Source of the DNA: Aquitalea sp.
GTDB lineage: Bacteria > Pseudomonadota > Gammaproteobacteria > Burkholderiales > Chromobacteriaceae
Reading direction: 5' to 3'
DNA length: 7,288 bases
NCBI GenBank assembly: GCA_019232735.1
Contig: JAFANL010000159.1
Location: forward strand, 1 to 7,288
The position numbers were made by a program, and so were the translations under genes. Positions 6,552-7,288 of this stretch are shown here, piece after piece; position 1 is the stretch's first letter; each line of letters begins with the position of its first letter. The notes below the pieces were generated by a model. The model was not told the origin of the DNA, did no database searches, and was given only the letters and a program-made list of their open reading frames with translations.

Positions 6552-6753
6552 GTAGTCCGTGTTGAGGGGACTGTTTTGATTGCGTTCAAGGCTGAGAGCA
6601 GTTTTGCAAGGCGAGCAGATGCCAAAGCGAGATCGGAAGTCTGCAGTGATAGCTTGATACAACAGGGTTTGGAGTCTAGAAGACGGGTGATGCGCGAAGA
6701 AATCCTGAAGCGGATGAAGAAATTATCGCCAGAGTCGGGGTACTTCTTGGAGG
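6552..6753. other. Non-coding or degenerate stretch before the 12-bp repeats
   Basis: I see no convincing gene here. A frame open from 6498 to 6896 on the plus strand crosses this stretch, but its tail is made by translating the tRNA fragment (HPTGIEPVT) and the 12-bp repeats (GTQTGTQ), so it is not a natural protein as a whole. The piece encoding MREEILKRMKKLSPESGYF (from 6690) could be a decayed remnant. Base composition is more AT-rich than the operons to the left. Confidence 0.35.
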
Positions 6754-6789
6754 TAGGTACACGTTTAGGTACACAAACAGGTACACAAA
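6754..6789 (+). repeat. Three 12-bp tandem direct repeats, TAGGTACACAAA-type
   Basis: TAGGTACACGTT (6754-6765), TAGGTACACAAA (6766-6777) and CAGGTACACAAA (6778-6789) follow one another exactly every 12 bp. The AGGTACAC core is invariant. The array ends 57 bp from the 3' end of the tRNA fragment. Short, helically spaced direct repeats beside an att core are typical of integrase arm-type sites. These lie on the outer side of the junction relative to the integrase at 7090, so they may belong to a second or earlier element. Confidence 0.7.
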
Positions 6790-6846
6790 GTGTCTTGGTA
6801 ATGCGAGACTTAGATTTGTATGCTGCATCTAAGTTGTTGATATTAT

Positions 6847-6896
6847 TGGCGCACCCGACAGGGATCGAACCTGTGACATTCAGCTTCGGAAACTGA
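6847..6896 (-). other. 3' half of a tRNA-Arg(CCG) gene, attachment-site remnant
   Basis: Read on the minus strand, this is a tRNA from the anticodon arm to the encoded CCA. The anticodon stem-loop is TCAGT-TTCCGAA-GCTGA (6896-6880, anticodon CCG), followed by a 5-base variable loop, a perfect T arm (ACAGG-TTCGATC-CCTGT, 6874-6858), acceptor strand CGGGTGC (6857-6851), discriminator G and CCA (6849-6847). The matching 5' acceptor strand (GCACCCG) and D arm are absent from the DNA at 6897 and beyond, which is AT-rich and unrelated. It is therefore not a functional tRNA. It is the copy of the tRNA 3' end left at one junction when a tyrosine integrase inserts an element in a tRNA gene, and homology stops at the anticodon arm, a common crossover point. 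Confidence 0.85.
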
Positions 6897-6954
6897 GTTT
6901 TATTTGCCTGAAGAGATCCGGCATTGTTTTTTATGCATTTCTACATCATTGAAT

Positions 6955-6977
6955 ATAAATAATAATTTCTTATTTAT
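6955..6977. repeat. AT-rich inverted repeat between att fragment and integrase
   Basis: ATAAATAA (6955-6962) and TTATTTAT (6970-6977) are perfect 8-bp inverted copies around TAATTTC. It lies in the AT-rich end segment of the element, just upstream of the candidate integrase promoter. It could be a protein-binding or bending site, but AT-rich DNA gives such repeats readily. Confidence 0.35.
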
Positions 6978-7005
6978 TGTCCAGTGACATCCAGGGGCGT
7001 ACTAT
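6977..7005 (+). promoter_or_regulatory. Candidate integrase promoter
   Basis: TTGTCC (6977-6982) and TACTAT (7000-7005) are 17 bp apart; each matches the sigma-70 consensus at four of six bases. Transcription would start near 7012, so the GTCC repeats at 7024-7071 would lie in the untranslated leader, where a bound protein could block elongation or initiation. Confidence 0.4.
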
Positions 7006-7022
7006 ACGAGCCATGAATACGT

Positions 7023-7071
7023 GGTCCCCCAGGAGGTCCTCCGGAGTCCCCCGGTTGGTCCCCCAGAGTCC
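7023..7071 (+). repeat. Five helically phased GTCC(CCC) repeats in the integrase leader
   Basis: GTCC occurs at 7024, 7036, 7046, 7058 and 7068, with spacings of 12, 10, 12 and 10 bp. Three copies read GTCCCCC, one GTCCTCC and the last is cut to GTCCAAC. It can also be seen as a 22-bp unit repeated from 7024 and 7046 (17 of 22 identical) plus a partial third unit at 7068. One copy per helical turn places all sites on one face of the DNA, as expected for integrase arm-type sites or an operator. Confidence 0.75.
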
Positions 7072-7089
7072 AACAGTCTGGAGTGAGAA

Positions 7090-7288
7090 ATGCCTCGTGA
7101 TTTGTTGACTGAAACCAAGATTAGCAAGGGAGCCAAGCCTAAGGAAAAAGAGTACCTCCTTGGGGATGGTGATGGCCTTTTTCTGCGTGTCCGTCCGACG
7201 GGGGCAAAAGACTGGCTGTTCAAATATAAGTCTCCTACCGGGATAAAAAAAATTGGGCTTGGTAGCTACCCTGACAGAACGTTGGCTT
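7090..7288 (+). CDS. int: P4-type tyrosine integrase, N-terminal part (3' end outside the window)
   Basis: The first 66 codons of a site-specific tyrosine recombinase that inserts and helps excise the element at tRNA-Arg. The sequence opens MPRDLLTETKISKGAKPKEK and continues with YLLGDGDGLFLRVRPTGAK, DWLFKYKSPTG and KKIGLGSYPDRTLA. This is the arm-DNA-binding domain of the DUF4102/PF13356 family found in P4-like integrases, with the usual L-T-x-x-K-I start, D-G-x-G-L-x-L-x-V core and LGSYP turn. The catalytic domain (R-H-R-Y residues) lies past the edge, so it is unknown whether the gene is intact. The start is ATG 7090, with GGAG (7080-7083) 6 bp before it. The frame stays open to the window end. 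It points into the element and away from the tRNA fragment. The phased repeats directly upstream suggest self-regulation by integrase binding. Confidence 0.9.
   Translation, partial: MPRDLLTETKISKGAKPKEKEYLLGDGDGLFLRVRPTGAKDWLFKYKSPTGIKKIGLGSYPDRTLA

Larger units (their letters stand above)
6897..7288 (+). mobile_element. Left end of an integrative element in tRNA-Arg, continues past the window
   Basis: The element starts where tRNA identity ends (about 6896) and includes an AT-rich end segment, the integrase leader with phased repeats, and the first 66 codons of a P4-type integrase. The tRNA fragment points with its CCA end away from the element, so this is the distal junction. The restored full tRNA-Arg(CCG) should lie at the opposite end to the right. 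Cargo cannot be seen. It could be a genomic island, an ICE or a P4-like prophage. Confidence 0.75.

Noticed and set aside
6498..6896. Plus-strand open frame of 132 codons ending in HPTGIEPVTFSFGN
   Set aside because: The tail is a translation of the antisense of a tRNA 3' half, a well-known annotation artefact, and GTQTGTQ comes from the 12-bp repeats. There is no family-like sequence and no ribosome binding site.
6847..6930. Complete tRNA-Arg gene on the minus strand
   Set aside because: The 5' acceptor strand and D arm are missing; the bases at 6897-6930 do not form a cloverleaf with the 3' half.
5985..7288. CRISPR array or defence system
   Set aside because: The 12-bp and 10/12-bp repeats are far too short and closely spaced for CRISPR repeats with spacers, and no cas or defence gene is visible.

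Overview
The window looks like chromosome from a GC-rich betaproteobacterium. Codon use, the split bacterioferritin pair and the overall style of the proteins fit the Neisseriales (Chromobacterium/Aquitalea/Vogesella-like). That placement is inferred from protein character, not from a marker gene.

Left part (1-1108): the 3' end of a gene resembling the C-terminal part of DUF4743-type Nudix hydrolases, followed by a GC-rich terminator hairpin. Next come a small conserved-looking ORF with a GTG start (584-775) and a non-coding leader. Middle (1109-4756): one large gene encodes a BvgS/EvgS-type hybrid sensor kinase. It has a signal peptide, two periplasmic solute-binding (Venus flytrap) domains, one membrane helix, PAS, HisKA, HATPase, receiver and HPt domains. 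All phosphorelay residues are present, but no response regulator lies beside it.

Iron-storage operon (4808-6134): a near-consensus Fur box sits over a candidate -10 element. A two-gene bacterioferritin operon follows, with an 11-bp gap and a good Shine-Dalgarno sequence in front of each gene. The subunits are complementary. The first keeps all six ferroxidase-centre ligands but has Arg at the haem-ligand position 52. The second keeps Met52 but has lost four of the six ferroxidase ligands. They probably co-assemble into one mixed 24-mer. A run of hairpins, at least one terminator-like, follows the operon.

Right part (6135-7288): base composition becomes more AT-rich. There is a small minus-strand ORF, then three 12-bp tandem repeats, then the 3' half of a tRNA-Arg(CCG) gene on the minus strand (anticodon loop to CCA) with no 5' half. 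About 190 bp further on, a P4-type tyrosine integrase begins and runs off the window. Its leader carries five GTCC-centred repeats spaced 12/10/12/10 bp. This is an integration junction: the integrative element continues to the right, and the intact tRNA should lie at its far end. The different repeats on the outer side of the att fragment suggest that more than one element has used this tRNA.
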